In this document: positions 1-8,632 of the stretch, one piece after another
How the letters are laid out: each line of letters opens with the position of its first letter
Position numbering within the stretch: the first letter of the stretch is position 1
From: Kitasatospora arboriphila
GTDB taxonomy: Bacteria > Actinomycetota > Actinomycetes > Mycobacteriales > Mycobacteriaceae
NCBI RefSeq assembly: GCF_000717275.1
Contig: NZ_JNYV01000015.1
Coordinates: 86,550 to 150,549 of the forward strand
Direction: 5' to 3'
DNA: 64,000 nucleotides
Position numbers and translations under genes: made by a program
The notes under the pieces: model-generated
Told to the model about the DNA's origin: nothing
What the model saw: only the letters and a program-made list of their open reading frames with translations
Databases searched by the model: none

Positions 1-506
1 CCGTCTGCGCGGCCGATAGCAACCCGGTGCTCCCCGCACGAAAGCGGGTGCTGGCATAAACGGACCAACGGAGCGGGTGGTCGTTCACTGTACGACCCCA
101 CCCCACCCCGATGCCGCCCGCAGGCCGGGAATCATCCTGTCGCCCAGCCGCACTCTCCGCTGTCCTCAGCCGACGTTTCTGGGCCCGTTGCTCCGCCGCA
201 GCCGCGTGCAGAGCGCAGGTCAGAGTGACTCTGGCGCTTCACGTCGAGAGGCGGAATCGCCCGAAGGGCGAATGCGCGGTTTTGTCGCGCCGATGGCACG
301 GCGGGAAAAGCATCTGAATCCGCAGGCGCGGATGCTTACAGTAGTGCCCCGGCGGAGCAAGCTGTCATTTAGACATGCCTAAATGCTTGTCACCGTACTT
401 GGGTCGCGGTACGGTGCATCCATCACGGTGTTGGTGGATGGTCCCCACAGGGGTGGGTTCGCTGCGCTGAGCCGAGGACGAAAGACGCGACAGGGAGGGA
501 AACGCG
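1..506. other. Candidate oriT / upstream region of the mobilisation genes
   Basis: No convincing gene lies here. Just upstream of the relaxosome gene there is a dense run of inverted repeats: CATTTAG/CTAAATG at 366-372 and 379-385, a perfect 8-bp repeat CACCGTAC/GTACGGTG at 391-398 and 409-416, CATCCA/TGGATG at 417-422 and 435-440, and CCCC-ACA-GGGG at 443-453. Origins of transfer of MOB plasmids usually sit immediately upstream of the accessory protein and relaxase genes and carry such repeats beside the nick site. The position and repeats are seen; the oriT role is inferred, and I cannot place the nick. Confidence 0.5.
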
Positions 507-947
507 ATGGCGGACGATGCAGCTGATGGGCAGCAGTCATCGCGGCCGACGAGGTCGATCATGCGTCGTCGTCGGGCGAATGTTTCTGGGGGCCGCCAGG
601 ACAAGATCGAGGTGAAGACCACCCCCGACGAGAAGAAGCTTCTGGAGGCACGGGCGAAGCTCGCTGGCATGTCGGTGCAGCGGTTGATGGTGACCTCAGC
701 GCTGAGCGATGGACGCGCTCCGAGCGTGGACTACGAGACCCGGCGGCAGGCGTGGGCGCAGGCGTGTGAGGTGCGCAATGCGATTGCGGCGCTGGGTGTG
801 AACATGAATCAGATCGCGCGCCAGGCCAACTCTGATCAGGAGATCCCCGCTGATTTCGCGCCGGCCACCGCAGCGGTGACCCGTGCGATGGCGCGGGTGC
901 TTAAGGCGTTCGAGGCGACCTTCGGGTTCGAGGGTCGGCGCGGGTGA
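507..947 (+). CDS. MobC-like relaxosome accessory protein
   Basis: This 146-aa protein has a basic N-terminus, then a stretch (about residues 33-60, KTTPDEKKLLEARAKLAGMS) like the ribbon-helix-helix DNA-binding region of MobC/MbpC proteins, then a helical C-terminal part with GVNMNQIARQAN, a signature typical of plasmid mobilisation proteins. Such proteins bind oriT and help the relaxase open the strands. Its stop codon overlaps the GTG start of the relaxase gene by 4 bp (GTGA), so the two are translationally coupled. Family assignment is from motif recognition; fairly sure. Confidence 0.85.
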   Translation: MADDAADGQQSSRPTRSIMRRRRANVSGGRQDKIEVKTTPDEKKLLEARAKLAGMSVQRLMVTSALSDGRAPSVDYETRRQAWAQACEVRNAIAALGVNMNQIARQANSDQEIPADFAPATAAVTRAMARVLKAFEATFGFEGRRG

Positions 948-3049
948 TTCCCAACATTGAGACCGGCGCCAAGATGACCGGACTGGTCATGTATTTGGCC
1001 GGGCCTGGTCGGGTCAACGAACACACCAACCCGCATGTGGTGGCCGCCAGTAGCGCGCAGCTGAGCATGGCCGGTGGTGTTGGAATGGAACTGAGCCACG
1101 ACACCGCGCTGGCGCTGGCGGGCGAATTGGACATGGCGCGTTTGGTGTTCGGTACCGAGGTAACCCGTCGCGACAAAGGGGCCCTCGCAGCCGCCCAAGA
1201 ACGCGGCCTACGCGGTTCGGCAGCCATCGCCGAAGCCACCAAAGACGAAAACGTGTGGCACTGTTCGCTGTCCCTGTCACCGGAAGAAACGCAGGCCTTC
1301 TCCGCTGGTGACGATGCGACCCAGAGCGGGCTGTCGGATGCGAAGTGGCAGGAGATCGCTGAACAGTTCATGGCGCAGATGGGCTTTGACAACGAGGGAG
1401 ATGCACCGGCCCGGTGGGTCGCGATCCGCCACGGATTGACCAAGGCCGGTGGCGACCACATCCACATCGCCGCATCACGCGTTCGCGACGACGGCAGTTT
1501 CGTCAAACTATGGTTCCCCGAACCCGGCGAAGACCGGCCACGCGGAGACAAGTGGCGGGCGCAGAACGTGTGCTCGATCCTAGAAGAACAACACGGACTG
1601 CGCATCACGACCGGGCGGGCGAAAAGCTATCCCGGCAAAGGCACCTCGCCGGCGCAAGAGAACATCGCCGCACGCACCGGACGGGCTGAGCCAGCAACGG
1701 CCACACTGGCGCGACGGGTCCGCGCGATCGCTGGTGCGGCCGAGTCCGAAGCGGAGTTCGTGCGCCTGGCCCGGGCGCACGGTCTGCTGGTGCGACCCCG
1801 CTACCAGGCGGGCTCCAAAACAGAAGTGGTCGGCTATTCGGTCGCATTGCCAACCGCTGACTACGCCACCCGCGACGGTCGGCCGGTGTGGCACGGCGGC
1901 GGGAAACTGGGCAACGATCTGACGTTGCCGCGCCTACGTGAACGGTGGCCGGCGCCGGACGTAGGGTCGCGCGCAGACGCGGCCAGTGCGTGGGCACACA
2001 ACCAGCGCGAGACGATCAACCCGACCACCGCAGCGGTACCCGTCGAAGCGGAGCGGGCGCGGGCGGGGATGTCGTTCAAGCAGGCGCGCGAACAACTGCG
2101 GGCGACGTTGCTGGCAGCAGCCAAAAGCGCGGCCACCGAACGCGATTTCATCATCGCGGCCCGCGACAAAGGAGTGCTGCTGCGGCCCCGGTACGCGCCA
2201 GGCACCACCGATCGAGTCACCGGCTATTCGGCGGCGTTGCCGTCGAATGTGTACAGCGACCGCGACGGAAAACCGGTCTGGCATGGCGGCGGCAAACTCG
2301 ACGACGCGTTGACGTTGACCGAGCTGCGCCGACGGTGGCCACTAATGGGACCCAATAGCCCCGAGGGGTCCATGACGGTCCATGCATGGGCGCGTGTGGC
2401 CCCCAAGGACGCCGAACGCGCGCAGGCATCGGCAGAGGCCAAAGGATGGGCTTCTGCGGCCCACAGCGCTCGCCGGTGGCAGCAACAGGTGAACAAACTC
2501 GCCGACCCCGCCAAGCCGAGGGGAACAGCGACCTGGGCGCGCGCCGCGCACGACACCGCCGCCGCGATGTCTGCATGGTCCACCCGGGTCGAGGGTGACC
2601 GGCCGGCCGAGCTGGCGCGGATGGCTGACGCCCTGTCTGCTGCGGCCGGGGACCACCGCTCCCCCACACAGCCGCGGTCAGACAATCCCGGCGGCGCGAT
2701 GCGCCGCGTCGCGGCGATGATGCTCGCCGCCACCAATGACGACCCCCGCTATCTATGGATGGCCGTGTTCTCCCAACTCGCCGCCACCTCCCGGGCGATC
2801 AGCGCAGCCTTGGAGGCCGAGGGACACGCCCAACGGGCCCACGAACTCGCCGCTGCCACCGCTGCAGCGTCCGCGAAGTTCGACACCATCGCCACCGACG
2901 CTGAGAGCGCACGCATCCGCGCGAACCTCGCCGCGGCCGCCGCCGGCCCCGCCCGCACCCAGCCACCACGCGCGGCCACACCGGAGGCGCCGCCGGCAAA
3001 CCGGGATCACTACCAACGACCGCCAGAACGCGACGACTACAGCAGGTGA
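944..3049 (+). CDS. MOB-family relaxase with a duplicated C-terminal domain
   Basis: This 701-aa protein should nick oriT and lead the strand into the recipient. The N-terminus has the actinobacterial relaxase signature with YLAGPGR around Tyr17 (likely catalytic) and NEHT-PH. The metal-binding motif is RH(x8)HIHIAASR, with His163, His172 and His174. After residue 250 there is a tandem repeat: residues about 258-336 and 386-466 share an LARxHGLLVRPRY-like start and a DGRPVWHGGGKL-like end. The remaining C-terminus is alanine-rich and helical, probably for contact with the coupling protein. GTG start, overlapping the MobC-like gene. The relaxase assignment is secure; the function of the repeated domain is unknown. 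Confidence 0.9.
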   Translation: MIPNIETGAKMTGLVMYLAGPGRVNEHTNPHVVAASSAQLSMAGGVGMELSHDTALALAGELDMARLVFGTEVTRRDKGALAAAQERGLRGSAAIAEATKDENVWHCSLSLSPEETQAFSAGDDATQSGLSDAKWQEIAEQFMAQMGFDNEGDAPARWVAIRHGLTKAGGDHIHIAASRVRDDGSFVKLWFPEPGEDRPRGDKWRAQNVCSILEEQHGLRITTGRAKSYPGKGTSPAQENIAARTGRAEPATATLARRVRAIAGAAESEAEFVRLARAHGLLVRPRYQAGSKTEVVGYSVALPTADYATRDGRPVWHGGGKLGNDLTLPRLRERWPAPDVGSRADAASAWAHNQRETINPTTAAVPVEAERARAGMSFKQAREQLRATLLAAAKSAATERDFIIAARDKGVLLRPRYAPGTTDRVTGYSAALPSNVYSDRDGKPVWHGGGKLDDALTLTELRRRWPLMGPNSPEGSMTVHAWARVAPKDAERAQASAEAKGWASAAHSARRWQQQVNKLADPAKPRGTATWARAAHDTAAAMSAWSTRVEGDRPAELARMADALSAAAGDHRSPTQPRSDNPGGAMRRVAAMMLAATNDDPRYLWMAVFSQLAATSRAISAALEAEGHAQRAHELAAATAAASAKFDTIATDAESARIRANLAAAAAGPARTQPPRAATPEAPPANRDHYQRPPERDDYSR
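1715..2341 (+). repeat. Internal tandem duplication within the relaxase gene
   Basis: Two copies of an approximately 80-residue module are encoded at about 1715-1951 and 2099-2341. Both contain RPRYxxG, a GYSxALP motif, a YxxRDG(R/K)PVWHGGGKL block and end in LRxRWP. They are diverged at the DNA level, so the duplication is old rather than a recent slippage product. Confidence 0.8.
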
Positions 3050-3086
3050 GACCGCTACCGCTAAACACCTGCGGGTCGCGACGTGC

Positions 3087-3953
3087 TCAGGGGCTGGAAA
3101 CCCCGTCCGGAACTTCGTTCACCTGCTGAATGCTCAGGGGTATTTGAGCGGCAAGGATTCCGTCGATGAAGAACGAGACGACGTTGTCACCCGGACCTGC
3201 GATCACTGTGTTCAGCGGGAAATCGAAAACCACCGGAAGAACCCCGGCGGGGTTCTGCCCGAACTGGGTTGAGGGAGGAACCGATTCGTCGAATGTGTCT
3301 TGCCAGTAGTCCGGAGTGAACAGGCTTTCGCCCCCGCCGACTCGTGTGATCCTGACCGACAACTTATGGGCTTTGCCGAGATCATCGCCAGACCAGTGCA
3401 ACCGTCCGATGAGCCCGAACGAAAATTGCGTCGGGAAACTCGACGCAACGACCGTGGCCAGTCCGATGTCCTGGGCCGTGTACGTGATGCTGCCGGGCAC
3501 ATAGGCGGTGGCCGCGTAGATGTACTCCACTCGGGGGTCGATCGCCGGGCCCACGCGCTGGCCGCGCCACTTCGCTTCGAACCATTCAGCGGCTCTCTGG
3601 ATCGTGGCATCAGGGCCGTCGGCCTTCCACGCATCGAGAGCGACAGCGTTGACGAACACTTCGGACTCGATGTCGGGGATGGCCGGTAGCCGCACCCCGT
3701 TGAGCAAAAGAAACGTGACCGCGGCGTACCAAGCGGTGCGTTTGTTGCCGTCGAAAAAGTGCTGAGTGGTCGCGAAACTATGCAGGTACGCGCCGGCCTT
3801 ATTCCACTCGCCCTGAAACTCCTCGACCCCGAATACATCGGTCTGTGGGCGATACGCGGCGGCCTCGACACCATCGCGATCCCGTACCCCGACTCCGCCA
3901 TCCTGGTCTGCGTTGATCGCGATCAACTGCTCGACCGTCAGGTAGATCGTCAC
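3087..3953 (-). CDS. Fic/Doc-type toxin fused to a C-terminal domain of unknown function
   Basis: This 288-aa protein starts at GTG. Residues 1-132 form a Doc/Fic domain with the active-site motif HxFxDGNKR (H65 to R72) followed by the usual hydrophobic helix. Fic enzymes transfer AMP, and Doc transfers phosphate, to target proteins such as EF-Tu. Residues about 140-288 are a second domain with beta-strand-like segments, ending in VSFFIDGxLxAQIPL, which resembles short DUF proteins (possibly DUF6941) found in actinobacteria. A free-standing Doc is only about 126 aa, so this is a fusion. Its start overlaps the stop of the upstream 51-aa gene by 4 bp. The Fic motif is seen; toxicity is inferred. 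Confidence 0.85.
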   Translation of the reverse strand: MTIYLTVEQLIAINADQDGGVGVRDRDGVEAAAYRPQTDVFGVEEFQGEWNKAGAYLHSFATTQHFFDGNKRTAWYAAVTFLLLNGVRLPAIPDIESEVFVNAVALDAWKADGPDATIQRAAEWFEAKWRGQRVGPAIDPRVEYIYAATAYVPGSITYTAQDIGLATVVASSFPTQFSFGLIGRLHWSGDDLGKAHKLSVRITRVGGGESLFTPDYWQDTFDESVPPSTQFGQNPAGVLPVVFDFPLNTVIAGPGDNVVSFFIDGILAAQIPLSIQQVNEVPDGVSSP

Positions 3954-4105
3954 TTCAGGCGCTCAGCGAGCCCTGCCCATCGTGGCTTCTCCTGCTGGTA
4001 TGCACGCCGAAACTCATCGTCGGTCGCGTCCCGGTTGGGCGCGCCATCATCAGGGGCCGACGGCGTCGTCACGTCGACGTCGTGCTGATGGGTGGTCTTC
4101 GGCAT
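3950..4105 (-). CDS. 51-aa probable antitoxin for the Fic protein
   Basis: This small reading frame runs from an ATG at 4105 to a TGA at 3950-3952. It encodes a 51-aa, strongly charged protein starting MPKTTHQHD, with an acidic middle (DATDDEFRRAY) and a basic end (RWAGLAERLK). The stop overlaps the GTG start of the Fic toxin (GTGA), the typical arrangement of antitoxin-toxin pairs with the antitoxin first. I do not recognise an exact antitoxin family, and no Fic-inhibitory motif (S/T)xxxE(G/N) is clear. The role is inferred from size, order and overlap. Confidence 0.65.
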   Translation of the reverse strand: MPKTTHQHDVDVTTPSAPDDGAPNRDATDDEFRRAYQQEKPRWAGLAERLK

Positions 4106-4281
4106 AGGTCAATCATACGGCCAGGCCGCCACCGGTGGCCGTGCAACCGAAACACGCATGGCCAGCAGCCGCGAGAACTACGTTAGGCCGGGGCCCCGAC
4201 CTCTTTCCTCGGGCGAACATCTGTTCCGAGTGTCGCTCTGTGGATACAGTCAGGATTTGGTCGCCCGGCGGGAGGAGGCGC

Positions 4282-5313
4282 ATGGACGAGCTCGACAGTA
4301 AGAACCTTGGCAGACTTCGTCGGATTGCCGACGCGAGGTCTGTGTGGGTGTCTGAATCTAGCGACTTCACGCCGTGGCTCGCGGAGAATATTGACGTCCT
4401 CGCTGACGCTTTGGGTATGTCGCTGACCGTGATCGACACCGAGGTCGGCGTCGGTGATTTTCGTCTGGACATCCACGCCACCGACGGAAATGACCGGTCA
4501 GTGGTGATTGAGAATCAGCTAGAACGCACCGACCACAGCCATCTCGGACAGTGCCTGGTGTATGCCTCGGGCCTTGATGCGTCTGCTGTTGTCTGGGTCG
4601 CACCGAAGTTCCGGGAAGAGTTTCGCAGTGCACTCGATTGGCTGAATGAACGCACTGACAGCGACCTGGGCTTCTTTGGTGTCGAAGTCGGCATCGTGCA
4701 GATCGGCGACGGTCCACGGGCTCCTGTATTCGACGTAGTGTCACGCCCGAACGACTGGCAAAAAGCCGTCAAGACTGCCGGCAATGCAGCTGAGACACGA
4801 GCCATAGCACCAAAAAACGTTGTGCGACAGGCCTTGTTCACTGACATCCTGACCGAGGTCCACGGGCTTCGTCCCTCAATCGCAGTACCGACACCGCAAC
4901 GAGGCAACTGGATCTCGTTTGCCTCCGGCCCGTTCGGCTACTGGTGCTTGAGCGTCATCGCAGACGGTCGTCTTCGGGTCGAGGCATACATCGACACCAA
5001 CAATCGTGAGCTGAACAAGGAGTTGTTCGACGAGTACGTTGCTGACTCGACGGCGTGGGAGTCGAAGGTCGGCCGGACCCTGTCGTGGGAGCGCCTTGAC
5101 GATAAACGTGCATCCAGGATCGCAACGTACCTGCCCGTTGACTTGGAGGATGTGACCGAGCGTGACGCGACGATCAGCTGGGCTGTCGAGGCGGTAGTCA
5201 GGATGTATGACGCCCTGGACAATCCCCTACGCGCGACGGCCAAGACCAAGCGAGCCCAGTGGACAGCTACGGGACCTACCGAGACGCACAACTCCGTCGG
5301 CGTGCACGACTGA
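4282..5313 (+). CDS. DUF4268 / PD-(D/E)XK nuclease-like protein
   Basis: This 343-aa protein uses the ATG at 4282 because GGAGGAGG at 4271-4278 lies just upstream; the open frame extends further 5' without support. Residues 50-100 carry GVGDFRLDI, then VVIENQLERTDHSHLGQ and YASGLDA. This is the D..ExQ pattern of PD-(D/E)XK nuclease-fold proteins often found with DUF4268, whose C-terminal half (about 220-330) it also resembles. Relatives occur in defence and restriction contexts and in plasmid cargo. It sits alone on the plus strand between the toxin pair and a SHOCT protein. Nuclease activity is inferred. Confidence 0.7.
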   Translation: MDELDSKNLGRLRRIADARSVWVSESSDFTPWLAENIDVLADALGMSLTVIDTEVGVGDFRLDIHATDGNDRSVVIENQLERTDHSHLGQCLVYASGLDASAVVWVAPKFREEFRSALDWLNERTDSDLGFFGVEVGIVQIGDGPRAPVFDVVSRPNDWQKAVKTAGNAAETRAIAPKNVVRQALFTDILTEVHGLRPSIAVPTPQRGNWISFASGPFGYWCLSVIADGRLRVEAYIDTNNRELNKELFDEYVADSTAWESKVGRTLSWERLDDKRASRIATYLPVDLEDVTERDATISWAVEAVVRMYDALDNPLRATAKTKRAQWTATGPTETHNSVGVHD

Positions 5314-5520
5314 CGGGCAATGGGATTGTGGGATAGCAAGACAGCCATTCGAGTGCGCCGGCTTGGGCTTGAGTCGCAGGATTGATGGCCTCGCACAGTG
5401 GCCGTCCAGGCCCTCCGCCAGCGGTCTGGCGGTACCGTGAGAGTTAAACGACATCGCGTCGGCCCCGGTAGGAGCACCTGCTCGCGCGGCGGTCGCGAGA
5501 TACGAAGTTTGGGGGGTTCT

Positions 5521-6624
5521 GTGAGCAGCTCTGGCGTAGCCGCACCAGGTGTGTCCGACAGGCTCGAGCATAAGTGGATCGAGCGACTCACCCCGATGCT
5601 GCGTTTGGGTGAAGAAATCTGGGCACTTGCCAAGGCCAACTCGATTCGCCCAACCCTCGAAGGCGTCATGGTCACCAACGCGCGCGTGGTCGGCTTCGTA
5701 ACAGGCTTCGGATATGACGACGATGAAAAGGCCTTCAAGGTCATTGTGGGAGGCGACGACATCGTCGATGTCCAACTGCATGGCCGTCAGCAACGCGAAC
5801 TGCATGTCACCACGCCCACAGGCGGGTCGAAGTTCGGGACGCTGGGTAAGGGAGACATCGAGTTCGTGCTAGCGGCCATCCGACGTCTGCAGGAGTCCGG
5901 TGTGGCCGATGCGGTCACTAATCGCGTTCGAACACCTGCTCAAAAGCAAGAGAACGACGAATACATGAAGCGTCGAGAACTCGACAACGTTGAGCGACAG
6001 CGAAGAGGTCGCACAACCGTAGTCGGACCAGCGATTGCCGACAAAGAGTGGGCAGTCATAGATCGCTACTGCCGCTCAGACGAAGCACCATGGTTTGTCC
6101 TGACTACAGGATCCACGGGATTCCTCGCAGCATTTGAGGACCGGCTACTGATAGCCAAGACCGGCGCCATGGCCGGCTTCATGGCCGGGGCCACTGGAGG
6201 TGGCCGCACCACCACCTTCCCATTCTCCGACATCACCAACATCGAGTACAACGGCGGCTGGACCGCAGGCGTACTTGAAGTGCTCACGCCTAGCTACCAA
6301 GGCTCAGGAAACCACGACTATTGGCGATCGTCCAACAAAGGACGCAACGCTGCCTCCGACGATCCGCGGACTCTGTCAAACTGCCTCCCCCTGTCGAAAG
6401 CGGTTTACACCGAGGCTCTTCCAAAGCTGAACGAGTTGGAACAGAAGATCATTGAGTCGAAACAACCGCGGATAGTGATGCCCACCATGCAGCCCCCCGC
6501 ACAACCAGGACCAAACCTGGCAGACGAAATTCGCGAACTCGCCGAACTGCACGCGCAGGGCATTCTCAGTGACAGCGAGTTCGCGGCCGCTAAACAAACC
6601 GCCATCAGCCAACATCGGCGATAA
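5521..6624 (+). CDS. SHOCT-domain protein with PH-like domains
   Basis: I choose the GTG at 5521, preceded by GGGGGG at 5511-5516, which gives 367 aa. The N-terminal half is a beta-rich region (VMVTNARVVGFVTGFG) and the middle is similar (FEDRLLIAKTG, FPFSDITNIEYNGGW), like bacterial PH-type domains. The C-terminus (about 335-365, LADEIRELAELHAQGILSD) is a SHOCT domain, a short C-terminal motif common in oligomerising bacterial proteins. It follows the DUF4268 gene on the same strand after 207 bp. Function is not known; a partner role with its neighbour is only a guess. Confidence 0.7.
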   Translation: MSSSGVAAPGVSDRLEHKWIERLTPMLRLGEEIWALAKANSIRPTLEGVMVTNARVVGFVTGFGYDDDEKAFKVIVGGDDIVDVQLHGRQQRELHVTTPTGGSKFGTLGKGDIEFVLAAIRRLQESGVADAVTNRVRTPAQKQENDEYMKRRELDNVERQRRGRTTVVGPAIADKEWAVIDRYCRSDEAPWFVLTTGSTGFLAAFEDRLLIAKTGAMAGFMAGATGGGRTTTFPFSDITNIEYNGGWTAGVLEVLTPSYQGSGNHDYWRSSNKGRNAASDDPRTLSNCLPLSKAVYTEALPKLNELEQKIIESKQPRIVMPTMQPPAQPGPNLADEIRELAELHAQGILSDSEFAAAKQTAISQHRR

Positions 6625-6917
6625 CCTGTGCCGAGTGGATGTGGGGCAGGTGGGAACCAAGACCGTCAGTGAAGCCGGGCGCAGAAGTTCGTCTGAGACG
6701 ACAAAAGGCCGCCCACACCCGATGGTGTGGACTGCTCTCGACGATCAGATTGGTCAGATGGGTTCTCCCCAGAAGAAGTAGTACGCCTGCACGGGCCAGT
6801 CCGCCAACGATCCCGACTGGCAAAGTCGGCCCGTACCCCACCATGCAGTCCTGCCAGACAGCGATGACGCCGGACATCCGGGTCGCGGGCTGCTTCCACG
6901 ACTTCTGGAAACGCTGC

Positions 6918-7238
6918 TCAAGCAGGCTCCTCAGGCGGCCCGGCGACCTCCGACGGTCGGCCGGTCAGGCTGGCCGCGCGCAGTCCGTAGCGGGTCGGTG
7001 AGGCTGCCAGAGCGGCGCAAGCAAAGCTGACCGCGCCGTCGCTGGCGGCGGACACCATGACGCAGAACGCGCCACCGAAGCCGGCGGTCAACGGTGCCGC
7101 CTCGACGTCCACGTCGTGACCAGCCGCCGCCAGCTCGCCGGCGATGAGCTCGGAGATTTCAGCCCAAGTGCGGGTGTCGTTGCGGCGCACCGTGGCGTGC
7201 ATGATCGCCAGTGCTTGTCGATCCTGCGGCGCAGTCAT
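6918..7238 (-). CDS. Conserved hypothetical protein at the end of the transfer operon
   Basis: This 106-aa protein is predicted soluble and alanine-rich. Its ATG overlaps the stop of the upstream 308-aa gene by 4 bp, which supports it as a real translationally coupled gene. I recognise no domain. It is the last gene of the leftward transfer operon; no clear terminator is visible in 6625-6917. Confidence 0.55.
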   Translation of the reverse strand: MTAPQDRQALAIMHATVRRNDTRTWAEISELIAGELAAAGHDVDVEAAPLTAGFGGAFCVMVSAASDGAVSFACAALAASPTRYGLRAASLTGRPSEVAGPPEEPA

Positions 7239-8161
7239 CGGCCGTGGCTGCGGTCGCGGGCCGGTGATGTGCGCGTGGGGCGGGCTTTGGCCGCTTTGGT
7301 GGTCGACGCGGTGGTGGCCTTGCGGGGATGGGTGGGGTGATCGCGGGCGGCGACGGCGGCGGCTTTGCCGGCGTCGGTGGTCCCGCTGATGTCGGCGGCT
7401 TGTTCCGACCGCGAGACAGTGGTGTCGATTAGCGTGCCGTCGACGACGACCGTTCCCGCCGGATGCGTCATGCCGCCCGGCCGATCACTACTTGACCGAT
7501 CGCGGCCGGACTCGGCAGCGGCAGCATGCTCGGCGGTGCGGTCGGCGGTGTAGGCCTGGGCCAGGAGCTGTTGGACCTGGCGGCCGTCGCGGTGCGCCTC
7601 AGCGGTGTTGCCGTGCTCGGCCCAGTGGGCTGCGCGTTGGGTTTCGATCATCTGTGCTCCCGCCTCACGGGGTGCGGCGCGGACCTCGTCGACGTCGATG
7701 CCCCAGCTGGTGAGCTCGGTGTCGATGTTCTCGCGTACCGCTGCGGCTACCGGTGAGCGATCGGCCCACCGCTCGGCCGCGTCGTACACGTCGAGGATCT
7801 CCGATCCTGAGGCGCGGGTGACCCATTCTTTGTCCGAGGCGGGCTCCCCGACCCGTCTCGGGTCGATGCCGTGCTCACGCAACAGGTGGTCGTTGATGTC
7901 GTCGTAGGAGGCGGTGCGCCACATGTGCCCGTCATTGCTGTCGCGGACGGCGAGTTCTGCCCGGATCTTGTTGTCGAGATCCTTGTGTTCGTCGGCGGTT
8001 TCGGTGTCGGCGCTCCGTTGGGCAGGGCTGCGGCCGGCTTCGCGGGCGCGGCGACGGAAGTAGGCCTCTAGCAGTGAGGCGGCGGCTCCGACCGCTGAGG
8101 CCAGCGCCCGTTCCATCCCGCCGGTCAGTTCGCGCTCTTCCTGTTCGTGCTCTTCCATCAC
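7235..8161 (-). CDS. Hypothetical coiled, charged protein of the transfer operon
   Basis: This 308-aa protein starts at GTG 8161 (or ATG 8158), overlapping the stop of the DUF4913 gene. The N-terminal 60 residues are helical and charged (EEHEQEERELTGG), and the C-terminal 100 residues are low-complexity Ala/Thr/Lys/Arg, ending in a basic tail that could touch DNA or membrane. I do not recognise the family. Position after the coupling protein and a DUF4913 gene is usual for accessory proteins in actinobacterial conjugation clusters. Confidence 0.55.
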   Translation of the reverse strand: MMEEHEQEERELTGGMERALASAVGAAASLLEAYFRRRAREAGRSPAQRSADTETADEHKDLDNKIRAELAVRDSNDGHMWRTASYDDINDHLLREHGIDPRRVGEPASDKEWVTRASGSEILDVYDAAERWADRSPVAAAVRENIDTELTSWGIDVDEVRAAPREAGAQMIETQRAAHWAEHGNTAEAHRDGRQVQQLLAQAYTADRTAEHAAAAESGRDRSSSDRPGGMTHPAGTVVVDGTLIDTTVSRSEQAADISGTTDAGKAAAVAARDHPTHPRKATTASTTKAAKARPTRTSPARDRSHGR

Positions 8162-8628
8162 TGAACTCCATCTGATTGAAATCGGCCGGCCATGATCTGC
8201 CGGAGCAGGGCGTCGTCCATCGGTTCGACCGGCAGGATCGTGCAGACCGGGGAATGCCGGTCGAGTCCGGCTGAGCAGCCATCGAACGTGCCCTGAGGGT
8301 CAAGCAGCGCCGCCATCGCCGGGCCGGCGTGATCGCGCCACCACGTACTCATCCCGGTACCGGGATCGAGACGCAGATGCTCGTAGGCCCGGTGCAGCGC
8401 CTCGAGGCGGCTGACCGCCTCGGCGTGCGCCCACCACTTCTTGCACCACCGAAACTGAGGGTTGTCGATGTTGCGGGCGAAGATGGTCACCAAATGCTGT
8501 TCGACGAAGTCGTACACCGACTCGAACTCCAGTGGCGGCGGTCCAGCGTTGTCAGCAGCGGCCACCGGCGGTGGCGCAGCAGACGCGTCGTCGAGTGCGT
8601 CGAGCTCGTCAAAATCGTCCTCAGTCAT
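8158..8628 (-). CDS. DUF4913-family protein
   Basis: This 156-aa protein has an acidic N-terminus, then the DUF4913 pattern: RWCKKWWAHAEAVSRLEALHRAYEH, STWWRDHAGPAM and GTFDGC. The family is common in plasmids and integrative elements of actinobacteria and often lies next to the TraG coupling protein, as here (4 bp downstream of its stop). Its biochemical role is unknown. The tryptophan- and histidine-rich core suggests a compact helical protein. Confidence 0.75.
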   Translation of the reverse strand: MTEDDFDELDALDDASAAPPPVAAADNAGPPPLEFESVYDFVEQHLVTIFARNIDNPQFRWCKKWWAHAEAVSRLEALHRAYEHLRLDPGTGMSTWWRDHAGPAMAALLDPQGTFDGCSAGLDRHSPVCTILPVEPMDDALLRQIMAGRFQSDGVQ

Positions 8629-8632
8629 CCTG

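Noticed and set aside
77..382. Two overlapping open frames before the MobC-like gene
   Set aside because: Composition is not protein-like, there is no ribosome site, and they overlap the repeat-rich candidate oriT.
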